A stretch of DNA of 13,886 nt, taken from positions 1 to 13,886 of the forward strand of contig VBAE01000224.1 in NCBI GenBank assembly GCA_005882415.1, in the 5' to 3' direction. The position numbers and the translations under genes are program-made. Below are positions 8,452 through 13,812 of this stretch, piece by piece; the first letter of the stretch is position 1; each line of letters starts with the position of its first letter. The notes below the pieces were generated by a model. That model was not told where the DNA came from. It did no database searches and worked only from the letters and a program-made list of their open reading frames with translations. Origin of the DNA: Alphaproteobacteria bacterium (GTDB taxonomy: Bacteria > Pseudomonadota > Alphaproteobacteria > Sphingomonadales > Sphingomonadaceae).

Positions 8452-10437
8452 TCACGCTCCAAGCCGGGGGAGGCGTTGTTCAGCGAGCCCCCAGCCCTTC
8501 AGTCTACGCGATCGCGTCCTCAGTAATGATGCGTCGCTGACGCTGTAACGCCGCGGATTGTCCAGTTCCGCAAGCTCGTCCCAGTCGACCGGCGCCGCGA
8601 CCGGCGTCCCCGGCCGGGCCCGGAGCGAATAGGGCATGATCGCAGTGTGCGTGCGCTGGTTGCGCAGATAATCGAGGAAGATCCGGCCACGGCGCTTGGC
8701 GATCGGAAGGGCGATCGTGAACTTCTCGGGCGCTGCCTCGGCGAGCGCGGCGCAGAAGTCGCGCGCGAACTCCCGTACTTGCGGCCACGCCTCCTCCGGC
8801 TCGAACGGGACCACGACATGGACGCCCTTGCCGCCGGTGAGGAGGGGGAAGCTTTGGAGGCCGATCGCCTCGAGCGAGCGCCGCATCTGGAAGGTAGCGT
8901 CCCTGACCTCCTCGAACCCGACACCCTCTCCGGGATCGAGGTCGAGGGCGATTCGGTCCGGCCGTTCATGGTCCGGCAGGCGGGACCCCCAGCCGTGGAA
9001 CTCGACGGCATCGGCCTCGACGCAGGCGAGCAGCCCCTCGCCGGTGTCGATATAGAGATAGTCCTCGGTCCTGCCGTTCTTCTGGAGGATCGGCACCTTG
9101 TGGATCGGTTCGTCGAAGCTGCGCTCGGTCTCGGGGTGGGTTCGGTTGCGCTGGTAGAAGCAGTGGCGGCCGTGGCAGCGGAACAGGTTGAGCGGCCGGC
9201 GTTCCAGGAACGGCAGCATCAGCGGCGCAAGCGCGGTGTAATAAGCTAGGAGTTCTCCGCGGCCAGGGACCGCGCCGGGTTCGACGTGATAGGCAGGCTC
9301 CTTCGACCGGCCGGCCGGCCGCGCTTTGGACGGCTTGGGCGTCGCGGGGGCGGGCAGGTTGGAGATCGACTTGACGGTCGCATGGCGGAGCATCTCCTCG
9401 CCGCGCAGATGCCGCACCATCACCCGCATCTCCGGCTTCAGCCAGCTCGTGTTCGGGCGCGGCTCCATGTGGAGCGCCGGCCTTTCGGTCTTGAGGCGCT
9501 CGTTCGCTCGCCAGAATTTCTCGCGTTCCTCCTCGGCGAAGGTCACCATGGCTGCCCCGGCATATTCGAGCCTGTGGTCTTCCGTTTCACGGGCGAGGAG
9601 CGCCACGGGGGCAAGGTCCCCGGTGGCGGTGCCGATAACGACGAACTCGCTGGTGGCGAAGCTCTTCGTCTTGAGCCATGCCTTCGAACGGCCGCTCCGG
9701 TAGCGGCTGCCGAGCTTCTTCGAGACGATGCCTTCAAGGCCCATGCCCTCCGCGGCTTCGAAGAATTGTGGGCCGCCGCCGACCACATGGTCGCTGAACT
9801 GGAGGCAGCGTCCGCTCTCGTTTTCTCCGAGCAATTCGCGCAGCCTTTCGCGGCGGTGCTCAACGCCTTGGCGACGAAGGTCGCGGCCATCGAGATGGAG
9901 GAGGTCGAACGCGATGAAGACGAGACCTTGCGGGTTCTTTCGGCCGAGCTCGCGGCGCAGGGCGTGGAAGTCGGGTTGGCCGCTCGGCCCCTGGACGATG
10001 ACTTCGCCGTCGAGGATGGCGCTCCCGCAGTCGAGCGCACGGGCCTGGTCGAGGATGGTTCGATAAAGGCGGCTCCAGTCCAGGCCCGTGCGGGTCAGGG
10101 CACGTATCCCGTCGCGATCGACGATCAGCTGGGTGCGGTAGCCGTCATATTTGAGCTCGTGCAGCCAGTCGTCGCCTTCGGGGGCTTCTTCGGCGAGGGT
10201 CGGGGCCATCGGCTCGACGAATGACAGCCGATCCTCAGAGGCATGCTGCAGCGAGTGGCTGTGCGGCTCCTCGTGCAGCAGGACGTCCCCCAGTTCTCGC
10301 CTGTCGACGAGGTCGCCGCATTGCGGGCAATGATAGAAGTGCTGGTGCTCCTGGGGCAGGTCGGGCGCGGTGACCGGCAGGGCGTTCAGCATGCCTCGGC
10401 TGGCCCGTGCCGGGCGCTGCCTGGCGCTGCTTTTCAC
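8452..10437 (-). CDS. ligD: LigD-type ATP-dependent DNA ligase/polymerase with N-terminal zinc-ribbon-like module
   Basis: This 661-residue protein is a bacterial non-homologous end-joining ligase. Domain order: residues 33-61 are a zinc-ribbon-like segment (C37, C40, H55 and nearby H59/H61 as possible ligands). Residues 74-360 are the ligase core: motif ELKYDGYR with nucleotide-accepting K96, LDGEV (E145), FIAFDLLHLDG (motif III), EGIVSKK (motif IV) and WLKTK (motif V), then an OB-like region ending at MVRHLRGEEMLRHATVKSI. After a proline-rich linker, residues 383-661 are the primase/polymerase domain with metal-binding DLDP (D499, D501), LTGGKGVHV (K537, H540) and LDYLRN (D589). The 3'-phosphoesterase domain usual in LigD is absent. 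The start is GTG 10435-10437, overlapping the upstream gene's TGA as GTGA, which suggests translational coupling; an internal ATG at 10390-10392 (residue 16) is an alternative. Neither has a strong ribosome binding site. The partner Ku is not in the window. Confidence 0.95.
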   Translation of the reverse strand: MKSSARQRPARASRGMLNALPVTAPDLPQEHQHFYHCPQCGDLVDRRELGDVLLHEEPHSHSLQHASEDRLSFVEPMAPTLAEEAPEGDDWLHELKYDGYRTQLIVDRDGIRALTRTGLDWSRLYRTILDQARALDCGSAILDGEVIVQGPSGQPDFHALRRELGRKNPQGLVFIAFDLLHLDGRDLRRQGVEHRRERLRELLGENESGRCLQFSDHVVGGGPQFFEAAEGMGLEGIVSKKLGSRYRSGRSKAWLKTKSFATSEFVVIGTATGDLAPVALLARETEDHRLEYAGAAMVTFAEEEREKFWRANERLKTERPALHMEPRPNTSWLKPEMRVMVRHLRGEEMLRHATVKSISNLPAPATPKPSKARPAGRSKEPAYHVEPGAVPGRGELLAYYTALAPLMLPFLERRPLNLFRCHGRHCFYQRNRTHPETERSFDEPIHKVPILQKNGRTEDYLYIDTGEGLLACVEADAVEFHGWGSRLPDHERPDRIALDLDPGEGVGFEEVRDATFQMRRSLEAIGLQSFPLLTGGKGVHVVVPFEPEEAWPQVREFARDFCAALAEAAPEKFTIALPIAKRRGRIFLDYLRNQRTHTAIMPYSLRARPGTPVAAPVDWDELAELDNPRRYSVSDASLLRTRSRRLKGWGLAEQRLPRLGA

Positions 10438-10625
10438 AGGCTCATCCAGAGGATGGCGCCGGAGCTGCCCACCATCGCTGCCCCGACGACACCGCTAAGC
10501 AGGCTGCAGAGGATGAAGGCGAGCCGGTCCACCCGCTTCACAAAACGGATGCGGTAGGGAAAAACGAGGATTGCTGCGGCGAGCGCGACGCCGCCTATTC
10601 CAAAGATCGCAAGCAGCAGGGGCAT
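10434..10625 (-). CDS. Small two-helix membrane protein
   Basis: This 63-residue protein has two hydrophobic segments (about residues 2-24 and 35-61) separated by a basic loop, YRIRFVKRVDR. It is probably an integral inner-membrane protein with the positive loop in the cytoplasm. The family is not recognised. Codon choice is typical of the GC-rich coding regions here. It starts 15 nt after the stop of the DUF3606 gene and its TGA overlaps the LigD GTG by three of four bases, so the three genes look like one operon. The ribosome binding site is weak, which also fits coupled translation. It could be a stress-associated membrane peptide, but nothing in the sequence shows a function. Confidence 0.72.
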   Translation of the reverse strand: MPLLLAIFGIGGVALAAAILVFPYRIRFVKRVDRLAFILCSLLSGVVGAAMVGSSGAILWMSL

Positions 10626-10640
10626 ATTTGCGGTTCTGCT

Positions 10641-10832
10641 CTAGCGGCCGCCCTTCAGCTTCTGAGCGGCGGCGTTTAGCTTCTCCCGGTCGTTGCCGAC
10701 CCTGTCGATAAGGTCCCGAGCCTGTTCGGCGGTGATGCCGTGCTTTCGGGCAAAATAGCTGACCTCATAGCCTTCTCCGGCCGCGACCCGGCGCCTGTCC
10801 GACCCGCCGCGCTTGCTCTTGTCGTCCGGCAT
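10641..10832 (-). CDS. DUF3606 family small protein
   Basis: This 63-residue basic, hydrophilic protein has the DUF3606 pattern: an N-terminal MPDDKSKRGGSDRRRV stretch, then YEVSYFARKHGITAEQARDLI and a C-terminal helix ending VGNDREKLNAAAQKLKGGR. The family is common in alphaproteobacteria and has no established biochemical role that I know of; the central part resembles a small helix-turn-helix-like fold. The ATG (10830-10832) is well supported by an AAGGAG ribosome binding site six bases upstream (10839-10844). It is the first gene of the putative operon with the membrane protein and LigD, directly behind a stress-type promoter. Confidence 0.9.
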   Translation of the reverse strand: MPDDKSKRGGSDRRRVAAGEGYEVSYFARKHGITAEQARDLIDRVGNDREKLNAAAQKLKGGR

Positions 10833-10838
10833 CTTCCA

Positions 10839-10844
10839 CTCCTT
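10839..10844 (-). promoter_or_regulatory. Ribosome binding site of the DUF3606 gene
   Basis: AAGGAG on the minus strand, six bases before ATG 10832. It fixes the start of the first gene of the LigD operon. Confidence 0.7.
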
Positions 10845-10859
10845 CTGTCAGACGGATCG

Positions 10860-10884
10860 AACGCGATAGGGGAGGGGGCGTTCC
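10860..10884 (-). promoter_or_regulatory. EcfG-type general stress response promoter
   Basis: On the minus strand the sequence reads GGAAC (10884-10880), a 16-base spacer, then CGTT (10863-10860). This exactly matches the alphaproteobacterial EcfG sigma factor consensus GGAAC-N16/17-CGTT. Transcription would start about 7 bases after the -10 element, leaving a short leader before the DUF3606 ATG at 10832. It would place the DUF3606, membrane protein and LigD genes under general stress control. Confidence 0.75.
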
Positions 10885-10974
10885 GGCTATTGAGATGTCG
10901 CGGGTAGTTGATCACGCCTCACGGGCTGTGGGTGGACTCGTCTAAAGCGCGGCGGAAATACGATACGACGATTG

Positions 10975-11598
10975 ATGGGCCGGGATCAAAGAATGTGCAT
11001 CATCGCATGCCCCGGCCGGGCCTTGAGGGAATGTGCCGCTTCGTCGAGCAGGTCGACTATAGCGACGGTTGCCTTCGACAGCTTCCCGGGCCTAGGCGTG
11101 CCGCTCACCTTATGCCGTGACGGGGAAAAAGCGCCTATTCAGAATTCGCCTGTGCTCCGGGCCTCGATCGAGGCTCTCCACGCCAGCGTCGCCGTAGTGG
11201 ACGCGGACGGCGGCATCGTCGCGGTCAACGAAAGATGGCGGGGCTTCGGTGCCGCGAGGAATGCCGAATCCGACTATGTCGGTATGAATTATCTCGCGGT
11301 GTGTGCCGCGGCCTATTCGCGCGGCGATACGTCCGCTCTTCGGGTTCAAACCGGGCTGCGCCGTCTTCTCGAAGGGGAAAGCGACAGCTTCGGCCTCGTC
11401 TATCATTGCTCGGAGAACTCGTTCCGGATGCGCGCACTGCCGCTCGGAATGCCGCTCCCGGGCTTCATCGTCGCGCATGAGGACATTACCGACCTGCTCA
11501 AGGCAAGGCGCGAGCGCCGGCGGATCGCCCGCGATCTGCGTCAGGTCAGAGACGGTCATGCCGCTCAGCTCCAACACGCGCATGAGGAATTGGCGTAG
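10975..11598 (+). CDS. PAS-domain sensor protein, truncated by an amber codon
   Basis: The frame encodes a PAS sensor domain from about position 11155 on: LRASIEALHASVAVVDADG, then IVAVNERWRGFG, a GMNYLAVC segment, and FRMRALPLG plus IVAHEDIT at the end of the fold. A predicted coiled coil follows (ARRERRRIARDLRQVR to HEELA). It then stops at TAG 11596-11598, although the same frame continues with kinase-like sequence (see next entry). The start is uncertain: ATG 10975 (or TTG 10972) has no clear ribosome binding site. The first roughly 55 codons contain rare codons for this genome (AGA, ATA, CTA, TTA, TGT), so the real start may be GTG 11098 or GTG 11152. No ligand-binding residue of a known PAS class can be assigned. 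It is divergent from the DUF3606-LigD operon, about 140 bases apart. Confidence 0.7.
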   Translation: MGRDQRMCIIACPGRALRECAASSSRSTIATVAFDSFPGLGVPLTLCRDGEKAPIQNSPVLRASIEALHASVAVVDADGGIVAVNERWRGFGAARNAESDYVGMNYLAVCAAAYSRGDTSALRVQTGLRRLLEGESDSFGLVYHCSENSFRMRALPLGMPLPGFIVAHEDITDLLKARRERRRIARDLRQVRDGHAAQLQHAHEELA

Positions 11599-11760
11599 CG
11601 TCTGACGGGCATTTCCCTGGCGCTGGCCGCAGCCGAAAGCGGAGGCGGGGTGCCGGGAGCGCTGCGGCTCGCCCGAATGGCCCTCGACGAGGCTCGGCAC
11701 GCCCTGAGGCTTCTGCAGTACGTACGCGCTCCAGAACTAGATCAGAAGCCCGGATCCTGA
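11596..11760 (+). pseudogene. In-frame continuation of the PAS protein after the amber codon
   Basis: Directly after TAG 11596-11598 the same frame stays open for 53 codons to TGA 11758-11760. It reads RLTGISLALAAAESGG and onward through a helix ending ALDEARHALRLLQYV. With the TAG read as glutamine (CAG, one base away) the junction becomes HEELAQRLTGISLALAAAE, which looks like the dimerisation helix of a HisKA_3-type histidine kinase. The codon usage is good. So the frame was coding until recently, or is still read through. No ATPase domain follows, so even the full product (to 11760) would be a short PAS plus dimerisation protein. Confidence 0.65.
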
Positions 11761-12171
11761 GAATTCCTCGGCCACGGCGGCCCGCACGCTCAATTCTCCG
11801 GCAACCTCTCATGCCCCTCCACCTCATGGTGGAACACGTCTCCCAGGTTCCGCTTATCCACCGCCTGCCCGCATTTCGAGCAGACGTTAAAGTGAAGGCT
11901 TTCATCTGTTTGATGGGGACCTCGGGAGCGGATGGCGTTGAGCTCGTCGCGGTCGGTATGGGCAGTGGAACTCCATCAAAGTTGCGAGGTGCTTGGATGG
12001 CGTCGAGGCCCACTAACCTAATACCCCCTTTTTTTTGGGGAGCACACCCCCTTGGTCCGCCTGTTAAGCCGCACCGGGTAAGAATTGTGAATCTTCGCTG
12101 GATCTAGAGGGTGCGCCTGCCTTGGGGACACGAGGGTGGCGCTCCATTGGTCGTAGGGGGCAAAGCGGGTC
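11761..12171. other. 411-bp region without an intact gene
   Basis: Apart from the zinc-ribbon remnant (11790-11975, minus) I see no convincing gene. Positions 12024-12039 hold CCCC, T8, GGGG, followed by AGCACA and CCCC. These can form alternative short hairpins, but no strand shows the GC-stem-then-T arrangement of an intrinsic terminator. The open frames in this stretch do not have coding character. Confidence 0.5.
11790..11975 (-). pseudogene. Zinc-ribbon-like small protein, start codon missing (probable remnant)
   Basis: A minus-strand frame between TGA 11976-11978 and TGA 11790-11792 encodes 61 residues ending LHFNVCSKCGQAVDKRN, LGDVFHHEVEGHERLPEN. Cysteines at 11880-11882 and 11871-11873 form CxxC, with histidines downstream, as in a zinc ribbon. 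The motif closely matches the N-terminus of the LigD in this window (HFYHCPQCGDLVDRRELGDV). The coding-like part extends upstream (DELNAIRSRGPHQTDES), but the frame has no ATG, GTG or TTG before the motif. An ATG at 11977-11975 lies one base out of frame, so a small indel or start-codon loss is likely. It could still be expressed from a non-standard start. Confidence 0.5.
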
Positions 12172-12375
12172 TCAGTGGAGCGAAGCGCCGACCCGCGACA
12201 TCAGCAGGTGCACTCGCCGTACGATCAGCTGCCAGGCGAGTGCACCGTCATAGTCGCCTTCTTCGAGCAATTCGTCGGCGCGCATCGCAGCATGGATCGG
12301 GGCGTCCTCGCCATGCTGGTTCAGGCACTCGTTGGCGCAAGCCCAGAGCTCCCACTCCGGCAGCGAGGCCATCAT
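12172..12375 (-). CDS. Small conserved-type protein, 67 residues, coupled to SRAP
   Basis: The chosen start is ATG 12373-12375, because it overlaps the TGA of the SRAP gene as ATGA and follows an AAGGTGG stretch a few bases upstream. The longer version running into the SRAP gene is a shadow. The 67-residue protein begins MMASLPEWELWACANECLNQ, continues HGEDAPIHAAMRADELLEEG and ends in a helix AWQLIVRRVHLLMSRV. The pattern of a WACAN helix, HGEDA, then an ADxLLxxGD helix resembles small sphingomonad proteins annotated under DUFs (possibly DUF6961-like; I am not sure of the name). It is predicted to be cytoplasmic and all-helical. Function unknown; the coupling implies co-expression with the abasic-site protein. 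Confidence 0.75.
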   Translation of the reverse strand: MMASLPEWELWACANECLNQHGEDAPIHAAMRADELLEEGDYDGALAWQLIVRRVHLLMSRVGASLH

Positions 12376-12947
12376 GCCACCTTCATCAGCTGTGACGGGA
12401 AAGGCTGGGCGAGCGAGCAGGCGTCCGAGGTCTCCGCGCCGAGCCACCGGTCATAATCCTCGGGCTGGAGCATCACCGGCATCGCCTTGGGGTGGATAGG
12501 CGCCACCAGAGGGTTGGGCTCGCAGGTGAGGAAGGCATAGGCCCGGCGGCCCTCGTCGAGTGGGCGCCAAATGCCTGCGAACGAGAAGATGGGCGAAGCG
12601 TGGAGGCTGAACCAGCGCTCCTGCTTGGCGCCCGTCTCGCCTTCCCACTCGCAAAACTCGGTCACTGGAACGAGGCAGCGGCGGTCGGGCCGCGCGAGTG
12701 CGGAGCGCCAGAAGGGACTTGCAAGGTTGCGGACGTTGGTGACCGGGGCGCGGCTCTTTGGCGGTGGCGGGAACCCCCACAGCATGCGGTCGAGGAGCAG
12801 CGATCCATCCTCGCCTCGCCGCACGACCAGCCCCTCGCGCTTCGGAAACAGCTCAGGCTGCGGCCAGGCAAGATCGGGCGGGACGATAAGGCCGTAATGC
12901 TCCGCGATCGCCCGCTCTTTCTCGCTCATCCGATATCGGTTGCACAT
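12372..12947 (-). CDS. SRAP (SOS response-associated peptidase, YedK/HMCES) family protein
   Basis: This 191-residue protein starts MCNRYR, with Cys2 being the residue that, after Met removal, forms a thiazolidine cross-link to abasic sites in single-stranded DNA. Other family landmarks: TNVRN (N71, R73) in the DNA-binding pocket, RRCLVPVTEFCEW with the conserved acidic E100, and IHPKAMPVML with catalytic H152 (usually HxRMP, here HPKAMP). Family knowledge: these proteins shield and later release abasic sites at stalled forks. The length is slightly short for the family (about 200-230). Because Cys2 must follow the initiator Met, the ATG at 12945-12947 is secure. However, no ribosome binding site precedes it: the upstream bases read CTCCTCCG. 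I see no alphaproteobacterial LexA box (GTTCN7GTTC or GAACN7GAAC) upstream. Confidence 0.93.
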   Translation of the reverse strand: MCNRYRMSEKERAIAEHYGLIVPPDLAWPQPELFPKREGLVVRRGEDGSLLLDRMLWGFPPPPKSRAPVTNVRNLASPFWRSALARPDRRCLVPVTEFCEWEGETGAKQERWFSLHASPIFSFAGIWRPLDEGRRAYAFLTCEPNPLVAPIHPKAMPVMLQPEDYDRWLGAETSDACSLAQPFPSQLMKVA

Positions 12948-13017
12948 CGGAGGAGACTAGCGTGCGCCTGCATCGTGGCCAAGTGTCGCCGCCGCAGGCG
13001 TCAGGCTCGCGCGCTCG

Positions 13018-13035
13018 CCATTTTGTACAAAATGG
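13018..13035. promoter_or_regulatory. Perfect 18-bp palindrome, possible operator
   Basis: CCATTTTGTACAAAATGG equals its own reverse complement. Outside it, GCTCG (13013-13017) and CGAGC (13038-13042) add five more paired bases, with a two-base offset on the right. It is AT-rich in a GC-rich background and sits in the 153-bp gap between the divergent SRAP gene (70 bases to its ATG) and the 13101 gene (65 bases to its GTG). A dimeric repressor or activator site is likely; which protein binds cannot be told. A T-run is lacking on both sides, so an intrinsic terminator is unlikely. Confidence 0.55.
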
Positions 13036-13087
13036 ATCGAGCCCCTTCCGCGGTTTTCCCGATCCGCTAGACGAAGCTGAGATAGCC

Positions 13088-13093
13088 AGGAGG
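13088..13093 (+). promoter_or_regulatory. Ribosome binding site deciding the GTG start at 13101
   Basis: AGGAGG lies seven bases before GTG 13101. The nearby ATG 13097 is in another frame and opens only 21 codons, so the GTG is preferred. Confidence 0.7.
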
Positions 13094-13100
13094 GGCATGA

Positions 13101-13286
13101 GTGGACGCATTGGAGGGTGGGCTCGCGAGGGAAGAGCCGCAGTTCACGCTGACTCCCCCTGACCGGAACGGACAGGTGTGGCTGATCACGGGCGATCAGC
13201 TGCCGCAGAGAATAAACCTCGGAAGCTTCGATGCCGTGAGAGTTGGGTTCAAGGCTTGGCTGGAGCGGGTCGCCTTAGACGGATGA
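13101..13286 (+). CDS. Hypothetical 61-residue protein
   Basis: The gene starts at GTG 13101, supported by a strong AGGAGG, and ends at TGA 13284-13286. The protein is small and soluble: a short acidic N-terminus (MDALEGGLAREEPQ), a beta-rich middle (FTLTPPDRNGQVWLITGDQ) and a C-terminal amphipathic helix (AVRVGFKAWLERVALDG). I do not recognise the family. It is divergent from SRAP and shares the region with the palindrome at 13018-13035, which may control it. It converges with the PilZ gene, 41 bases apart. Confidence 0.65.
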   Translation: MDALEGGLAREEPQFTLTPPDRNGQVWLITGDQLPQRINLGSFDAVRVGFKAWLERVALDG

Positions 13287-13327
13287 ATTGCACTCGCAGG
13301 TGAACGGCGGGTCAAGCCTCGCCGGCT

Positions 13328-13642
13328 CTATCCGCCGGTAAAGCGCTCTAACACCGCGGGGTGGAAGGGACGGTCGAAAGCCAGTCCTGCCCGAGGTCCA
13401 TCGGACCAGGTCACCAGGCAGGGCCAGCTCTCCAGTCCTGGAAGCTTGAGCCAGACCCTCGAGCCGACCGCCAGCTCCAGGTCGGACTCGATCCCGCAGC
13501 CGCCGCAGGAGAGGTCGACGACGGTGATCGGACTTGCGGGCCGCGCATTGTCGGTGAGGCCGGCACCGACACGCACCGGCACGCGCACATATCGGCGCCG
13601 GTCATATTCCGTCTTTCGCTCAAGAGCCGCAGCAAGACGCAT
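13328..13642 (-). CDS. PilZ domain protein (putative c-di-GMP receptor)
   Basis: This 104-residue protein is a single PilZ domain. The N-terminal arginine motif RxxxR is present (R16 to R20 in DRRRYVR), as is the second motif DxSxxG (D43, S45, G48 in DLSCGGCG). Both are the residues that bind cyclic di-GMP in the family, so binding is plausible. The rest is beta-rich (VWLKLPGLESWPCLVTW, then RAGLAFDRPF near the end). There is no fused catalytic or membrane domain, so it would act as a stand-alone cytoplasmic effector or adaptor. ATG 13640-13642 is preceded by GGGGAG at a short spacing. The gene lies between the convergent 13101 gene and the tRNA-like element. Confidence 0.92.
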   Translation of the reverse strand: MRLAAALERKTEYDRRRYVRVPVRVGAGLTDNARPASPITVVDLSCGGCGIESDLELAVGSRVWLKLPGLESWPCLVTWSDGPRAGLAFDRPFHPAVLERFTGG

Positions 13643-13724
13643 CTCTCTCCCCAGCCACCGACTTGGCCGGTCTGCGCCTTCCGGCTTAACAATAGGAGAA
13701 GAGGGCTGCCTGGCATGGAGAGGG

Positions 13725-13812
13725 TGGCGGCTTGCCCCGTCTCGACCGGGGGACCTCCGGCGCTCCGCGGGGGGCGGCGGGCCGGTGCTCTACTCCGCTG
13801 AGCTACGAGCCG
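13725..13812 (-). tRNA. tRNA-like cloverleaf with a 19-nt anticodon loop (pseudo-tRNA or unusual tRNA)
   Basis: The minus strand folds as a tRNA. Acceptor arm: 13812-13806 with 13734-13728, six of seven pairs, one C-A mismatch. U8 and A9 follow. D arm: GCTC/GAGC with loop AGCGGAGTA carrying A14, G15, G18G19 and A21. Anticodon stem: CCGGC (13785-13781) with GCCGG (13761-13757). Variable loop AGGTC, so G15-C48 is kept. T arm: CCCCG/CGGGG with loop GTCGAGA (G instead of T54; U55, C56, A58 kept). The anticodon loop, 13780-13762, is 19 nt rather than 7 and has no U, so U33 is absent and no anticodon can be assigned; an inner CCGC/GCGG pairing is possible. CCA occurs at 13727-13725 directly after the stem, without a normal discriminator base. 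It is a decayed tRNA, or a tRNA-like RNA with another function. Confidence 0.55.

Noticed and set aside
8504..8516. ACGCGATCGCGT palindrome near the end of ligD
   Set aside because: Coding sequence made of common GC-rich codons; such short CG-rich palindromes are frequent in this type of DNA.
9286..10224. 312-codon plus-strand frame opposite ligD
   Set aside because: It is entirely antisense to the ligase and polymerase motifs and its translation shows no family pattern; a shadow of the GC-rich gene.
11110..11700. 196-codon minus-strand frame opposite the PAS gene
   Set aside because: The plus strand encodes recognisable PAS sequence; the minus translation has no motif or ribosome binding site.
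11546..12013. 155-codon minus-strand frame overlapping the zinc-ribbon remnant
   Set aside because: The zinc-ribbon motif is in a different minus-strand frame; this one gives low-complexity arginine-rich sequence and runs antisense to the PAS continuation.
11811..12107. 98-codon plus-strand frame in the gene-poor region
   Set aside because: Antisense to the zinc-ribbon motif and running through the T8 tract; no ribosome binding site and no family pattern.
12492..13070. 192-codon plus-strand frame opposite SRAP
   Set aside because: SRAP residues on the minus strand are unmistakable; this frame also runs through the palindrome and intergenic region.
13168..13185. CTGATC/GATCAG inverted repeat inside the 13101 gene
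   Set aside because: Only six pairs around a six-base loop, fully inside coding sequence, no T-run; likely chance.
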